Of a DNA stretch of 64,000 nt, positions 42,604 to 52,065 are shown in pieces. This stretch comes from Levilactobacillus brevis (GTDB taxonomy: Bacteria; Bacillota; Bacilli; Lactobacillales; Lactobacillaceae): positions 1,674,001 through 1,738,000 of the forward strand of contig CP032931.1 of assembly GCA_003666485.1 (NCBI GenBank), read 5' to 3'. Made by a program: the position numbers and the translations under genes. The notes below the pieces were generated by a model. That model saw only the letters and a list, made by a program, of their open reading frames with translations, was not told the origin of the DNA and ran no database searches. How positions within the stretch are numbered: position 1 is the first letter of the stretch; each line of letters opens with the position of its first letter.

Positions 42604-43338
42604 ATGGCTTTAGAAGTCAGCCATGTTGTGGGAGGGTACTCCCAAATTCCCGTCTTAAAAGATATCAGTTTTGACGTTAAAGACGGTGAACTCGTGGGTC
42701 TGATCGGGTTGAACGGGGCCGGGAAATCGACGACCATCAACCACGTCATCGGCCTGCTCACACCACATAAAGGCAAAATCAGTATCAACGGCGTTACGAT
42801 CGACCAGGATAGTCAGGCGTACAAGCAACAGATTGCCTATATCCCTGAAACGCCAGTGCTTTACCAGGAACTCACGCTGCGTGAGCATTTGGAAATGACC
42901 ATGATGGCCTATGACCTGGACCAAAAGGTGGCCTGGGACAAAGCCCACGATCTTCTAAAGACGTTCCGGTTGGCCAACAAATTGGATTGGTTCCCCGCCA
43001 ACTTCTCCAAGGGGATGAAGCAAAAGGTCATGATCGTCTGTGCCTTTTTGACCAACGCCAAGTTATTTATCATTGATGAGCCGTTCTTGGGTCTGGACCC
43101 ATTGGCCGTCAACGACCTGTTGAACTTGATCGAGCAACGCAAGCAGACGGGGGCCAGCATCTTGATGTCGACGCACGTCTTGGATACGGCCCAACGGTAC
43201 TGTGACCGCTTCGTGCTGTTGCACGACGGTCAGGTCAAGACTGAAGGGACCCTCAGCGAGTTGCAAGCCGCTCTTCCGGAAGCGGGGGAATCGCTGAATG
43301 ATATTTACCTTTCAATGACGAAGGTCGACCGCGCATGA
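42604..43338 (+). CDS. ecsA: ABC transporter ATP-binding protein EcsA
   Basis: A 244-residue ABC ATPase with Walker A GLNGAGKST (residues 35-43), signature region FSKGMKQKVMIVCAFL and Walker B LFIIDEPFLGLDP, then the H-loop STHVLDTAQRYCD. EcsAB of B. subtilis is needed for normal function of intramembrane protease RasP and protein secretion; the substrate is unknown. The ATG has GAAGGGA upstream and an extended -10 (TGGTATAAT) lies at 42559-42567. It overlaps ecsB by 4 nt. Confidence 0.94.
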   Translation: MALEVSHVVGGYSQIPVLKDISFDVKDGELVGLIGLNGAGKSTTINHVIGLLTPHKGKISINGVTIDQDSQAYKQQIAYIPETPVLYQELTLREHLEMTMMAYDLDQKVAWDKAHDLLKTFRLANKLDWFPANFSKGMKQKVMIVCAFLTNAKLFIIDEPFLGLDPLAVNDLLNLIEQRKQTGASILMSTHVLDTAQRYCDRFVLLHDGQVKTEGTLSELQAALPEAGESLNDIYLSMTKVDRA

Positions 43339-44561
43339 CGGACCTATTTAAGACCCGACTGCAGCGCCATCTCCGGGAAATGGCCAAGTATTTGCGGTTG
43401 GTGTTCAATGATTTTTTCGTCTTCGCGTTGCTGTTCTTCTTGGGGGGCCTGGGTTGGGGCTACTCCAATGTGTTGAAATCACTGAAAAGTGGCCTCTGGT
43501 GGGCGCCGTTCGTGGCGCTGCTGGTCTTAGTCATCGTTGCGCAGATCGGTCGGTTCGCCACGTTGATTGAGGATGCCGATCGGGTCTTCTTGTTGCCACG
43601 CGAACGGGCGATGCACGCCTATTTGGTGGCAGCTCGGCGTTATAGCCAGTTCTTAGCCCAATGTACGCAGCTGATTGCCTTGTTCATCTTGGCACCGTTT
43701 CTCAGCGTCGCGCTGGGCTGGACGTTGCCGCAGGTGCTGGTCTTGGCCGTATCCCAGGTCGTCTTGAAGGATAGCCTGTTACGACTGGACCTCGCCAGCG
43801 TCTATCAGATTACCGGGCAACGACGGATGAACCAGTGGCCATTCAAATGGTTGCTGGCCATCGTGGTGGTTGCCAGTGGGGTTTGGCTGAGTCCTTACGT
43901 GGCGCTGATTCTAGCGCTAGTCGCCGATGTTGCCGTGGCCGTGTGGGAACGCCAACACTGGCAGATTCAGCAGATTCGGTGGCGAGAACAGATCAAGATC
44001 GAAGATAACCGGATGCTGGGCATCTATCGCTTCTTCAACATGTTTACCGAAGTGCCGATGGTCTCTGGGACAATCAAACGGCGGCGGTATCTGGACTGGT
44101 TATTCAAGGGCATCAAACGCACGCACAGCCAGACGTATCTGTACCTATTCAGTCGCGGCATGGTGCGGGGCACCGACTTTAGCGGGTTGGTGGTGCGTCT
44201 GACCGTGATTGGGATGTTACTCCTGTACTTCGTGCGTGGCCAATGGTTGCCCGTGATCTTAGCGGCATTGTTCATCTACCTGATTGGCTTTCAACTGTTG
44301 CCGTTCTTCCAGCAATACGACGACGTGGTCTTCACGCACGTCTATCCGGTCTTGCCGGCATTACGGCTCAAGAGTTTCGTCAAGCTGGTCACGCTGATTT
44401 TGAGTACCACGGCGCTCCTGCTATGGGTGGTCGTCGTGATTGCCAATCCGCAGATCATGACTGCCGGCATCACGCTGGTCGTCGAGGTCATCGAAGTTTG
44501 GTACCTGGCCAGAATCTACACGCCGCACCGGTTAGCGCGGGCGGATAAAAATAAGGCTTGA
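43335..44561 (+). CDS. ecsB: ABC transporter permease EcsB
   Basis: A 408-residue membrane protein with about seven to eight hydrophobic segments, such as FVFALLFFLGGLGWGY, FVALLVLVIVAQIG and LVTLILSTTALLLWVVVVIA. The N-terminal cytosolic stretch TRLQRHLREMAKYLRLVFND is typical for EcsB. It is the membrane partner of EcsA, whose gene it overlaps. Function follows the EcsAB system. Confidence 0.92.
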   Translation: MTDLFKTRLQRHLREMAKYLRLVFNDFFVFALLFFLGGLGWGYSNVLKSLKSGLWWAPFVALLVLVIVAQIGRFATLIEDADRVFLLPRERAMHAYLVAARRYSQFLAQCTQLIALFILAPFLSVALGWTLPQVLVLAVSQVVLKDSLLRLDLASVYQITGQRRMNQWPFKWLLAIVVVASGVWLSPYVALILALVADVAVAVWERQHWQIQQIRWREQIKIEDNRMLGIYRFFNMFTEVPMVSGTIKRRRYLDWLFKGIKRTHSQTYLYLFSRGMVRGTDFSGLVVRLTVIGMLLLYFVRGQWLPVILAALFIYLIGFQLLPFFQQYDDVVFTHVYPVLPALRLKSFVKLVTLILSTTALLLWVVVVIANPQIMTAGITLVVEVIEVWYLARIYTPHRLARADKNKA

Positions 44562-44622
44562 CGTGGCCGCCATTTCCCCATAGAATTAATATTAGCTGAC
44601 AAATCGAGGAGGGGTGGCACGC

Positions 44623-45402
44623 ATGGCACTGGATTTTAGTGACGGTTGGAGCTTGTATCCGCTGGGCGGTAATACGGGCACGGCTTATATGGGCACCAAG
44701 GCGTCAGAAAAAGTGTTCTTAAAACAAAACGCGTCACCGTTTCTAGCAGCGCTCTCCATGGAGGGCATCACACCGCGGCTCGTCTGGACCAAACGGTTGG
44801 CGACCGGCGACGTGATGACGGCGCAGGAATGGCTAAACGGCCGCACACTGCAGCGTAGTGAAATGCGCGAGCAGCGGGTCGCCCGGTTGATTCACCGGGT
44901 CCATCATTCCCACTTGCTGCATGATATGTTATTAAAAGTCGGCGGACGATTTACCACGCCCGCCCAGTTGTTAACCCGCTTACAGCCAGCCCTAGCCGCT
45001 GACTTACGCCAGCATCCGCTGATCCAATCGGCGTTTGCGACGTTACAAAGCGAGCAACCACAACTGCCCAAGACGCACTATGAAGTTTGTCATGGTGATT
45101 TAAACCATAAGAATTGGTTGTTATCCGACCGCCAACGGCTGTACCTGGTCGATTGGGATGCGGACCCTGCCTTTGATCTGGGGGCCTTGCTGTGCGAATA
45201 CGTGCCATTGGAAGAATGGCAGCGTTGGTTACAGGACTATGGTGAGACGACGACGGCTGATTTGACCGCGCGGGTGAATTGGTATGCCCGGGTCCACTGT
45301 CTCAGTGTGATTGCGGAAAGTTTTCACCAACAGCGTTTTCAATTAATGAACCAACACTTAATTTTACTAGAGAAACTGACGCGAGAGTCAGTCACTGATT
45401 AG
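44623..45402 (+). CDS. APH/choline-kinase-like phosphotransferase (YtmP type)
   Basis: A 259-residue kinase-like protein. The Brenner motif is VCHGDLNHKNWLL (catalytic Asp) and the metal motif LYLVDWDADPAFDLGALLCE. The N-terminal lobe starts WSLYPLGGNTGTAYMG. The gene lies directly before trmB, as ytmP does in B. subtilis. The substrate is unknown; relatives include thiamine and choline kinases. GAGGAGGGG precedes the ATG; an in-frame GTG three codons upstream overlaps that site. Confidence 0.85.
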   Translation: MALDFSDGWSLYPLGGNTGTAYMGTKASEKVFLKQNASPFLAALSMEGITPRLVWTKRLATGDVMTAQEWLNGRTLQRSEMREQRVARLIHRVHHSHLLHDMLLKVGGRFTTPAQLLTRLQPALAADLRQHPLIQSAFATLQSEQPQLPKTHYEVCHGDLNHKNWLLSDRQRLYLVDWDADPAFDLGALLCEYVPLEEWQRWLQDYGETTTADLTARVNWYARVHCLSVIAESFHQQRFQLMNQHLILLEKLTRESVTD

Positions 45403-45403
45403 A

Positions 45404-45447
45404 ACAACGTCGGCGGGAGCGGGGGTGAACCTTGCGCCCGCCGTTGT
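45404..45447 (+). other. GC-rich hairpin before trmB
   Basis: ACAACG-T-CGGCGG (45404-45416) faces CCGCCGTTGT (45438-45447). No T-tract follows, so it is not a terminator. It stands directly upstream of the trmB ribosome site AGAGGAGG and may stabilise or process the mRNA. Confidence 0.5.
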
Positions 45448-45468
45448 GATTAGAGGAGGAATTTTACC

Positions 45469-46116
45469 ATGCGTGTGCGTAATAAACCGTGGGCCAAGGA
45501 CTACGTGGCCGAACATCCCGACAAAATGGTCGAGCAACCGGAGGCCTTGATGGGCAACTGGCAAAGCCGCTTTCCGAGCGAACAGCCACTGTTTGTGGAA
45601 ATCGGGACGGGGAAGGGTCAGTTCATCGTGGAAATGGCTCGGCAACATCCTGACCGTAACTTTATCGGGATTGAGATCCAATTTTCCGTAATTGCGGCGG
45701 CGTTGAAAAAGGTCGTGACCAGTGAATTGACCAACATTCAACTGGTCCACACGGATGGCGAGGCCATCAATACGTTCTTTGCGGCCGGCGAAGTGGCGGG
45801 CCTGTACCTGAACTTCTCTGATCCGTGGCCGAAGAAGCGCCATACCAAACGCCGCTTGACGTCACCCGTGTTCTTAGCCCATTACGCCGACGTCTTACAG
45901 CCAGAAGGGTCCCTGCAATTCAAGACCGATAACCGAGGCTTGTTCGAATACTCCCTGGGGAGCCTGAACAACTTCGGCATGGTCTTCGATGGTGTCTGGT
46001 TGGACCTGCACGCCGCAACGGATGGCGTCGAGGATATCCAGACGGAGTATGAGCAAAAGTTCTCCGCCAAGGGACCGATTTACCAGGTGATCGCACACTT
46101 CCCGACTGAAAAGTAA
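45469..46116 (+). CDS. trmB: tRNA (guanine-N7)-methyltransferase
   Basis: A 215-residue SAM-dependent enzyme that methylates G46 of tRNA. SAM motif: FVEIGTGKGQFIVEMA; acidic loop NFIGIEIQFSVI; and the signature NFSDPWPKKRHTKRRLTSP that contains the catalytic Asp and binds tRNA. Length is standard. AGAGGAGG precedes the ATG. Confidence 0.96.
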   Translation: MRVRNKPWAKDYVAEHPDKMVEQPEALMGNWQSRFPSEQPLFVEIGTGKGQFIVEMARQHPDRNFIGIEIQFSVIAAALKKVVTSELTNIQLVHTDGEAINTFFAAGEVAGLYLNFSDPWPKKRHTKRRLTSPVFLAHYADVLQPEGSLQFKTDNRGLFEYSLGSLNNFGMVFDGVWLDLHAATDGVEDIQTEYEQKFSAKGPIYQVIAHFPTEK

Positions 46117-46180
46117 GGTTGGGGTAGTTTCTTGGTGTGACTGACCGATGCTGGTCGCTGTTCAAAATTGATAAAAATTC

Positions 46181-46211
46181 GAGTCTGGCGGATCTGCCAG
46201 GCTCTTTTTTT
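46181..46211 (+). terminator. Terminator of trmB
   Basis: GAGTCTGGC (46181-46189) and GCCAGGCTC (46196-46204) with a 6-nt loop, followed by seven T. Confidence 0.92.
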
Positions 46212-46361
46212 ACAATCTTTTGCGGTCATGGCGGCCATCGCTGGATCCATATTTACCAACCAACTAGCCTGCCAGGGTCAACGCAGCTAGTAAAATTTTT
46301 GCCCGCAATTTAAAATAATCTCGCCTCGGTTACGGAGTTGTTCTGTAAAGGGGGAGTGACG

Positions 46362-47456
46362 ATGTTGATTGCCAAGCTTGAATCGGCGTTGGTGGATGCC
46401 AAGAATGCGCAACGGAGTGGGAGTTACGTGTGTCCGGCGTGTGGGCACCGTGTCGTGTTGCATCGCGGGACCCGGGTCCAGCCGTACTTTGCCCATCGCC
46501 CCGCGGCACCCTGTACCTTTCCAGGGGAGGGCGAGACGGCCCAGCATGTGATGGGCAAACGCCAACTGGCCGCCTTCTTTGCGGACTGGGGGACCGTGAC
46601 CTTGGAGCGCGTCTTACCAACGATTCAGCAACGGGCCGACTGTTGGATCGCGCATCAGCCCCGCGCGATTGCCCTGGAATTTCAGTGCAGTCCCATCAGT
46701 CGTGAGGATGTGGCGGCTCGCACGCAGGGGTATCGGGACGTGGGGGCGTATCCGTTTTGGTTATTGGGCAAACGCTATGCGCAGCAGCGGCTAGGCTGGC
46801 GTCTGATCGACCGCTTTGCGGGATGGTTGAAGGGATGGGGATTGTGCCTACTCTTCTGGGATGTGGACCGGCAACAGGTGCGCGTTGACCACCACATTTG
46901 CCAAGCCGCGACAGGCGAGTATCAGTGCCAACAGACCTGGGTAGGGTCCCTGGCGGCGTTGGTGCAAGGACCTCACCGGCGGCAGTGGTGGCCCGAACCG
47001 AACTTGGCCCGGTTTCGCTGGGAACTGGACCGGGATTTGCGGCGTTCCTCAGACACGTTGAAACCCTTGCAGACGGCGGTTTATTTGACCGGCCACCATC
47101 TAGCGGGCTTTCCGGAAAGCCTGGTGACCACACAGGTGACGCCGCCACTATTTGGGCGGGGCGTGCTCCTGTGGCGCATCGTGGTGGCGGCTTGGCTATT
47201 TGAACACGTGCTTTTTTCGTTTGCCACGGCCCAACGCTTGGGCGAGGAAGCGTTCCGGCTAGTCGGTGGGGCGACCGCGGCTGTGCGGTTTCAGGTGCCC
47301 CTGGTGGTGACTCACGCACTGGAGACGCTGTTGACCGATCTGGTGACAGCCCGGTTTTTAAAACGAGAGACCAATGGCTGGCGGGTAATGGCCCAACCGC
47401 AGTGGGCGGCGGATTATACCGCTTGGTTAGAAAATGATGAGAAAAAGTTGGGCTGA
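46362..47456 (+). CDS. coiA: CoiA-like competence protein
   Basis: A 364-residue CoiA-family protein. It has an N-terminal zinc-ribbon-like CPACGHRVVLHRG (with later C in CTFPGEGETAQH), then a nuclease-like core VLPTIQQRADCWIA, IALEFQCSPIS and VGAYPFWLLGKRY (D-E-Q-type residues). CoiA is made during competence and promotes recombination of incoming DNA in streptococci. In many lactobacilli it lies before pepF, as here. The ATG has AAAGGGGGAG upstream. Confidence 0.9.
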   Translation: MLIAKLESALVDAKNAQRSGSYVCPACGHRVVLHRGTRVQPYFAHRPAAPCTFPGEGETAQHVMGKRQLAAFFADWGTVTLERVLPTIQQRADCWIAHQPRAIALEFQCSPISREDVAARTQGYRDVGAYPFWLLGKRYAQQRLGWRLIDRFAGWLKGWGLCLLFWDVDRQQVRVDHHICQAATGEYQCQQTWVGSLAALVQGPHRRQWWPEPNLARFRWELDRDLRRSSDTLKPLQTAVYLTGHHLAGFPESLVTTQVTPPLFGRGVLLWRIVVAAWLFEHVLFSFATAQRLGEEAFRLVGGATAAVRFQVPLVVTHALETLLTDLVTARFLKRETNGWRVMAQPQWAADYTAWLENDEKKLG

Positions 47457-47521
47457 TTTGCCATCTTGCCAGGTTAAAGTGGTAAAATATTGCTATGCAA
47501 TGTTAAAGGAGGATGAGAAAT

Positions 47522-49330
47522 TTGAAACAAATTCCAAAACGCTCAGCCGTACCGACGGCTTTGACCTGGGACCTAACCCCAATTTTCCCCGATGACGCGG
47601 CTTTTGCCACGGCACTGACGACTGTTAAGGCGCAAGCCGACCAAGTGGCACAGATGAAGGGGCAGTTAGCCAAGAGTGGCGCGGACCTTTACCAAGTGAC
47701 GACGGCTTACCTAGACTTGAACCGGCAGCTCGAACGGCTGTACGTGTATGCCTCCCTGAAGAATGATCAGGATACGGGCGACGCCGACGCGCAGGCCTTG
47801 ATGGGCCAGGCCGAAAATCTGGTGGCGACGGTCAGTGCCGCGGTCTCCTGGTTTGAACCTGAAGTCCTGGCATTAGACGCGGACGCCCTGCAAAAGCTGA
47901 TCGATTCGGAGCCAAAATTGGCGGCCTATCAACATCTCTTTGATGTCTTGGGCAAGCAACGGGCACACACGTTGTCGGCGACTGAAGAAAAGCTCTTGGC
48001 GGGAGCCAGCGACATTTTTGCGGCCTCTTCCAAGACCTATAGCGTGCTCAGCGATGCCGACTTGAAGTTCCCGGTCGTCCAAGACGAAGCGGGTAACGAT
48101 GTCCGCTTGTCAGAGGGCCTTTACGGCGTCTTGTTGGAGTCCACGACCCCAGCCGTACGTGAACAGGCGTTTAAGGCGCTTTATAGCGTTTATCAGCAGT
48201 TCCGGCATACCTTTGCTTCAACGCTGGCTAGCGAGGTCAAGACGCACAATTTCAACGCTCAGGTGCGACACTATGCCAGTGCCAGAGATGCGGCGATGAG
48301 TGCCAATAACGTGCCAGCAGTGGTGTATGACACCCTGGTTCAAACGGTCAATGACCACCTGGACTCGTTGCACCAATACGTCAACTTGCGTAAGGAAATT
48401 CTGGGGCTACCCGAATTGCACATGTACGACCTGTACACGCCGATCACCGGGGAGCCTAGCCTGCGCTACACCTATGAGGAAGCCCAACAAGAGGCATTAA
48501 AGGCCTTGAACGTGTTAGGCCCCGATTACGTGGCCAACGTCCAGAAGATGTTTGACGGTCGCGCCATCGACGTGGTGGAAAATGAAGGGAAGCGAACCGG
48601 TGCCTATTCTGGGGGGATGTATGATACCAAGCCATACATCCTGTTGAACTGGCAAGACAGTTTGGAAGGCCTGTTCACGCTGGTCCACGAAATGGGTCAC
48701 AGCATGCACAGCCACTATACCCGGACGAATCAACCGTACCAGTACGGCGATTACTCCATTTTCGTGGCGGAAATTGCCTCGACGACGAACGAAAACCTCT
48801 TGACGGATTATCTGTTGAAGACGCAGACTGATCCACAGGTACGGGCATATGTCTTGAACCATTATCTGGACGGCTTCAAGGGCACGGTCTACCGGCAAAC
48901 ACAATTCGCTGAATTCGAAGACTACATTCACCAACAAGCAGCGGGTGGGCAAACGTTGACCGCAGACTTCATGAGCAAGTTCTACGGTAACCTGAACCAC
49001 CGCTACTATGGCGATGGGGTCATCTCGGATCCACAGATTGCGGATGAATGGACGCGAATCCCGCATTTCTATTACAACTACTACGTCTATCAGTACGCCA
49101 CCGGGTTTGCGGCGGCCACCACGCTGTCGCAACGCATCTTGAGCGGTGACGCCGCCAAGCGTGATGCGTACCTGAACTACCTGAAGTCAGGAAGCTCAGC
49201 CTTGCCACTGGACGTCATGAAGCGCGCGGGCGTGGACATGACCCAACCAGATTACCTCCAGACGGCGTTCAAGACGTTTGATGAACGGCTGGCCGAATTT
49301 AGTCAGTTGGCCCACGAGCTGAAAAAATAG
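47522..49330 (+). CDS. pepF: Oligoendopeptidase F
   Basis: A 602-residue M3B zinc metallopeptidase that cuts peptides of about 7-17 residues. The zinc motif HEMGH is at residues 389-393 (LVHEMGHSMHSHY), with a Glu ligand in IFVAEIASTTNEN. A start ATG at 47513 would touch the AAAGGAGG ribosome site, so the TTG at 47522, with 8 nt spacing, is preferred. Cytosolic. It is followed by a strong terminator. Confidence 0.95.
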   Translation: MKQIPKRSAVPTALTWDLTPIFPDDAAFATALTTVKAQADQVAQMKGQLAKSGADLYQVTTAYLDLNRQLERLYVYASLKNDQDTGDADAQALMGQAENLVATVSAAVSWFEPEVLALDADALQKLIDSEPKLAAYQHLFDVLGKQRAHTLSATEEKLLAGASDIFAASSKTYSVLSDADLKFPVVQDEAGNDVRLSEGLYGVLLESTTPAVREQAFKALYSVYQQFRHTFASTLASEVKTHNFNAQVRHYASARDAAMSANNVPAVVYDTLVQTVNDHLDSLHQYVNLRKEILGLPELHMYDLYTPITGEPSLRYTYEEAQQEALKALNVLGPDYVANVQKMFDGRAIDVVENEGKRTGAYSGGMYDTKPYILLNWQDSLEGLFTLVHEMGHSMHSHYTRTNQPYQYGDYSIFVAEIASTTNENLLTDYLLKTQTDPQVRAYVLNHYLDGFKGTVYRQTQFAEFEDYIHQQAAGGQTLTADFMSKFYGNLNHRYYGDGVISDPQIADEWTRIPHFYYNYYVYQYATGFAAATTLSQRILSGDAAKRDAYLNYLKSGSSALPLDVMKRAGVDMTQPDYLQTAFKTFDERLAEFSQLAHELKK

Positions 49331-49437
49331 GTGTCACTAAGTACTAACGAAATTGCGGACCGTTTTGTGACCCGCTGTGAGGAAGCTTAAGGATTTCTTA
49401 CGAAAAAGACCGCGACTGGCTAAATATTTGCTTCATA

Positions 49438-49487
49438 AAAAGCGTTAGTTATCTTACCGAAAGGCTGATAACTAACGCCTTTCTATT
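49438..49487 (+). terminator. Terminator of pepF
   Basis: GCGTTAGTTATC (49442-49453) pairs with GATAACTAACGC (49467-49478), followed by CTTTCTATT. Confidence 0.88.
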
Positions 49488-49556
49488 GGAAAAAATGGGG
49501 AATTGCTGATAATTAAAGACATTATGATAGGGTAGTGTAGCGAAGGGGGCTCGCTA

Positions 49557-51131
49557 ATGAAACTAGCCAATAAGAAGTTAGTCATACTAGCTATTTTTAC
49601 AGCAGTATTGGCTGGACTAGCAACGCCGTTTAATGCAGCGATGTATTCATTTATCTTCAAGATTATTGAAACTAAACATCTGAATTGGATCGTTCCGTTT
49701 GTCGTTGTGATTATCTTGGGATTTGTTGTGTTTAGTATCGCCACATATTTCAATACAGTAGTCATCAATAAAAATGTGGTGGTTATTAATCAACGTCTCA
49801 AGGCATGCTTATTACAAGGACTGTTACTACGTCGTACAGTAAATGATAAAAATTTTGTCACTCAGAATCTCTCATTTTTCATGAATGACTTGAAACTACT
49901 TGAAGACAATTATATCCGTCAGTTATTTTCTTTAATCAGTGTTGCGGTAACTTGTGTCGTGACATTAGCCTATTCTCTGGCCAATAGTGTGTCATTAACA
50001 CTGATCTTCGTTATCTTCATGGCATTTCCAACGGTGATTCCCAGACTCTTTCGTCAGCGCATCACGCAGCGTACGGCCAACTGGTCCCAGCAAAACGGAC
50101 GTTGGTCTAGTATTTTGAAGGATGCCTTGAAAGGCGCATTGGCGATTCGCCAGTACCGTGCGGGTAAGGGCATGGCGCACAAAACAACGACGGCCATTAA
50201 TCAAGTTGAGCACGCCAACGCGGAAATGAAAAATGAGATAGCTCTGTCCAATGCGGTGGTGGATGCAATTTTTTACGTCTGTACATTGATTCCAATTGGT
50301 ATTGGAATATATCTAACGATTTTGGGTCATGTTAGTTTGTCCGAATTTGTAGCGATTCAGTATTCATCAAATTGGATTATTAATAGTGCCAACCAGGTAG
50401 TCAATAGTTTTAATACGCTTAACAGCACAGTACAGATTCGACAACGAATCCACGAAACTTTAAAACCAATGGATGCAGTTACCCCGGCAGAAAGTTCGTT
50501 TGACAAGTTAGTATTACGTGATGTGAGTTTTAGTCGAGGAGAGACGCCAGTATTGATGGCGATTAATTTACAGGTTTCTCGAGGGGAAAATATTTTGATT
50601 CAAGGTGAGTCAGGAAGTGGAAAGACGACACTACTTCGCCTGATTGATGGGGCGTTGACACCGACCAGTGGTCAAATTGTCATCAATGACCAGCGAGTTA
50701 GTCATTTTGGCGGTATGAGTACCGTTAACCAGACGCCAATTGTCTTCAACGATACGCTACGGTTTAATTTGACTCTGGGGATGTCCTTCCCGGATGATGT
50801 CATTCGTCAAGCCTGTCAGGAAGCAGGACTGGCGTCAGTAATCAATCGAGATGGTTTAGACTATCAGATTGGTGATGAGGGTGAGAACCTATCTGGTGGG
50901 CAGATCAAGCGACTAGAGATTGCACGGGCTATTCTATTTGACCGTGGACTGATCCTCATTGATGAGGGGACGGCTTCACTGGATGAGCAGACTTCTATTG
51001 CGATTCATAAAACAATCCTGCGTTTACAGAAAACAATTGTAGAAGTTGATCACCATATTCCGCCCGAAGTATTGCCATTATTCGATCGAGTATATACGCT
51101 CCATGATGGACGGCTGATAGCCAATCATTGA
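49557..51131 (+). CDS. Half-size ABC exporter (fused permease-ATPase), lower GC
   Basis: A 524-residue exporter half. Residues ~1-290 hold six hydrophobic segments (LVILAIFTAVLAGLATPF, WIVPFVVVIILGFVVFSIAT and others). The C-terminal ATPase has Walker A GESGSGKTTLLRL, signature LSGGQIKRLEIARA and Walker B LILIDEGTASLD with switch His in EVDHHIPPE. It should work as a homodimer or with a second half not encoded here. Composition is visibly more AT-rich than the flanking pepF and degV genes, and it sits alone between two terminators, which suggests lateral gain. Relatives include bacteriocin or drug exporters; the substrate is unknown. Confidence 0.88.
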   Translation: MKLANKKLVILAIFTAVLAGLATPFNAAMYSFIFKIIETKHLNWIVPFVVVIILGFVVFSIATYFNTVVINKNVVVINQRLKACLLQGLLLRRTVNDKNFVTQNLSFFMNDLKLLEDNYIRQLFSLISVAVTCVVTLAYSLANSVSLTLIFVIFMAFPTVIPRLFRQRITQRTANWSQQNGRWSSILKDALKGALAIRQYRAGKGMAHKTTTAINQVEHANAEMKNEIALSNAVVDAIFYVCTLIPIGIGIYLTILGHVSLSEFVAIQYSSNWIINSANQVVNSFNTLNSTVQIRQRIHETLKPMDAVTPAESSFDKLVLRDVSFSRGETPVLMAINLQVSRGENILIQGESGSGKTTLLRLIDGALTPTSGQIVINDQRVSHFGGMSTVNQTPIVFNDTLRFNLTLGMSFPDDVIRQACQEAGLASVINRDGLDYQIGDEGENLSGGQIKRLEIARAILFDRGLILIDEGTASLDEQTSIAIHKTILRLQKTIVEVDHHIPPEVLPLFDRVYTLHDGRLIANH

Positions 51132-51145
51132 AACCGAAATAATGA

Positions 51146-51192
51146 AAAGACTGTGCGTCATCTCCGTAACGGGAAATGACACACAGCCTTTT
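51146..51192. terminator. Bidirectional terminator between ABC exporter and degV
   Basis: AGACTGTGCGTCAT and ATGACACACAGCCT pair (two wobbles) over 51149-51188, with T-runs on both strands. Confidence 0.85.
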
Positions 51193-51204
51193 TTAGGTTC
51201 TAAC

Positions 51205-52065
51205 TTAGTAAGATTGCCAATCACGTTGCCACAGCAGGCCCATGGTCTTCTCACCGGTGTGGACGCTGATAGCGGGGCCAAGTTGACTCTGGACCACGCG
51301 GATTTCGGGAAATTGGTCCGTCAAATCTGCTGCCCAGTCGTCGGCGAGTTCGGCGTTGTTGGCGTTGATGACGGTGACCAGCAGGGGATAGTCGACCTGG
51401 GCCAACGTGGCTTGGAGCTTGTCGGTCATGTAGTGGAAAGCCTTCTTCATGGTCCGTTCTTTGCCAATGGCGATGATCTTGCCTTCGTCATTGAAGGTAA
51501 GCAGCGGTTTGATGTTCAGTAGGTTGCCAATGATGGCTGACCGATTACTCAAGCGACCGGTCCGGGCCAGGTGACTAAGGTTGTCCACGGCAAAGTAAAC
51601 TTCCATGGTATCGCGCAGGTCCTCCAGTTGGGGGACGATGTCGGCCGCGGAATTGCCGTTGGCGACCAATTGGCCGGCCAGCAAGCACAGGTTGGCCTCG
51701 CCCGCACTGGCGACTAATGAGTCGACCGGGTAGATCTTAGCCTTAGTGTAGGTGCGGCAGAACATCTTCAGGTTGCTCATGAACGAGGTGATGCCGCTGG
51801 ACAGGTGAATCGAAATGATCTCATCATAACCTTCGCCAGCCAGACGGTCGTACGCTTCCTCAATCTGGCCCAAAGAGACCTGAGCCGTAGTCGGCAGCTC
51901 CTGGTCGGTTTTGAGGTAGTCGTAAAATGTTTTTAGGCTTAAGTTGGACTCAGCATACTGCTGGTCGCCCAGAATCACGGTGATGGGCAGAACCACGATG
52001 TGAAATTGCTTGATCTGTTCAGGGGTGAGATAAGAGGCGGTGTCCGTAACAATAGCTGTTCGCAT
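51205..52065 (-). CDS. DegV-family fatty-acid-binding protein
   Basis: A 286-residue DegV protein. MRTAIVTDTASYLTPEQIKQ is the N-terminal lipid-head site (TDTAS). IISIHLSSGITSFMSNL holds the second conserved Ser pair. NLSHLARTGRLSNRSAIIGN is the family middle motif. Such proteins are FakB-like and present fatty acids to the kinase FakA for phosphorylation. The ATG with GAAGGG is used, since the longer upstream frame lacks a ribosome site and reads into the repeat element. Confidence 0.92.
   Translation of the reverse strand: MRTAIVTDTASYLTPEQIKQFHIVVLPITVILGDQQYAESNLSLKTFYDYLKTDQELPTTAQVSLGQIEEAYDRLAGEGYDEIISIHLSSGITSFMSNLKMFCRTYTKAKIYPVDSLVASAGEANLCLLAGQLVANGNSAADIVPQLEDLRDTMEVYFAVDNLSHLARTGRLSNRSAIIGNLLNIKPLLTFNDEGKIIAIGKERTMKKAFHYMTDKLQATLAQVDYPLLVTVINANNAELADDWAADLTDQFPEIRVVQSQLGPAISVHTGEKTMGLLWQRDWQSY

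Noticed and set aside
46696-47319. A long minus-strand frame inside coiA
   Set aside because: Low-complexity Pro/Arg-rich product with no ribosome site; coiA on the plus strand is well supported.
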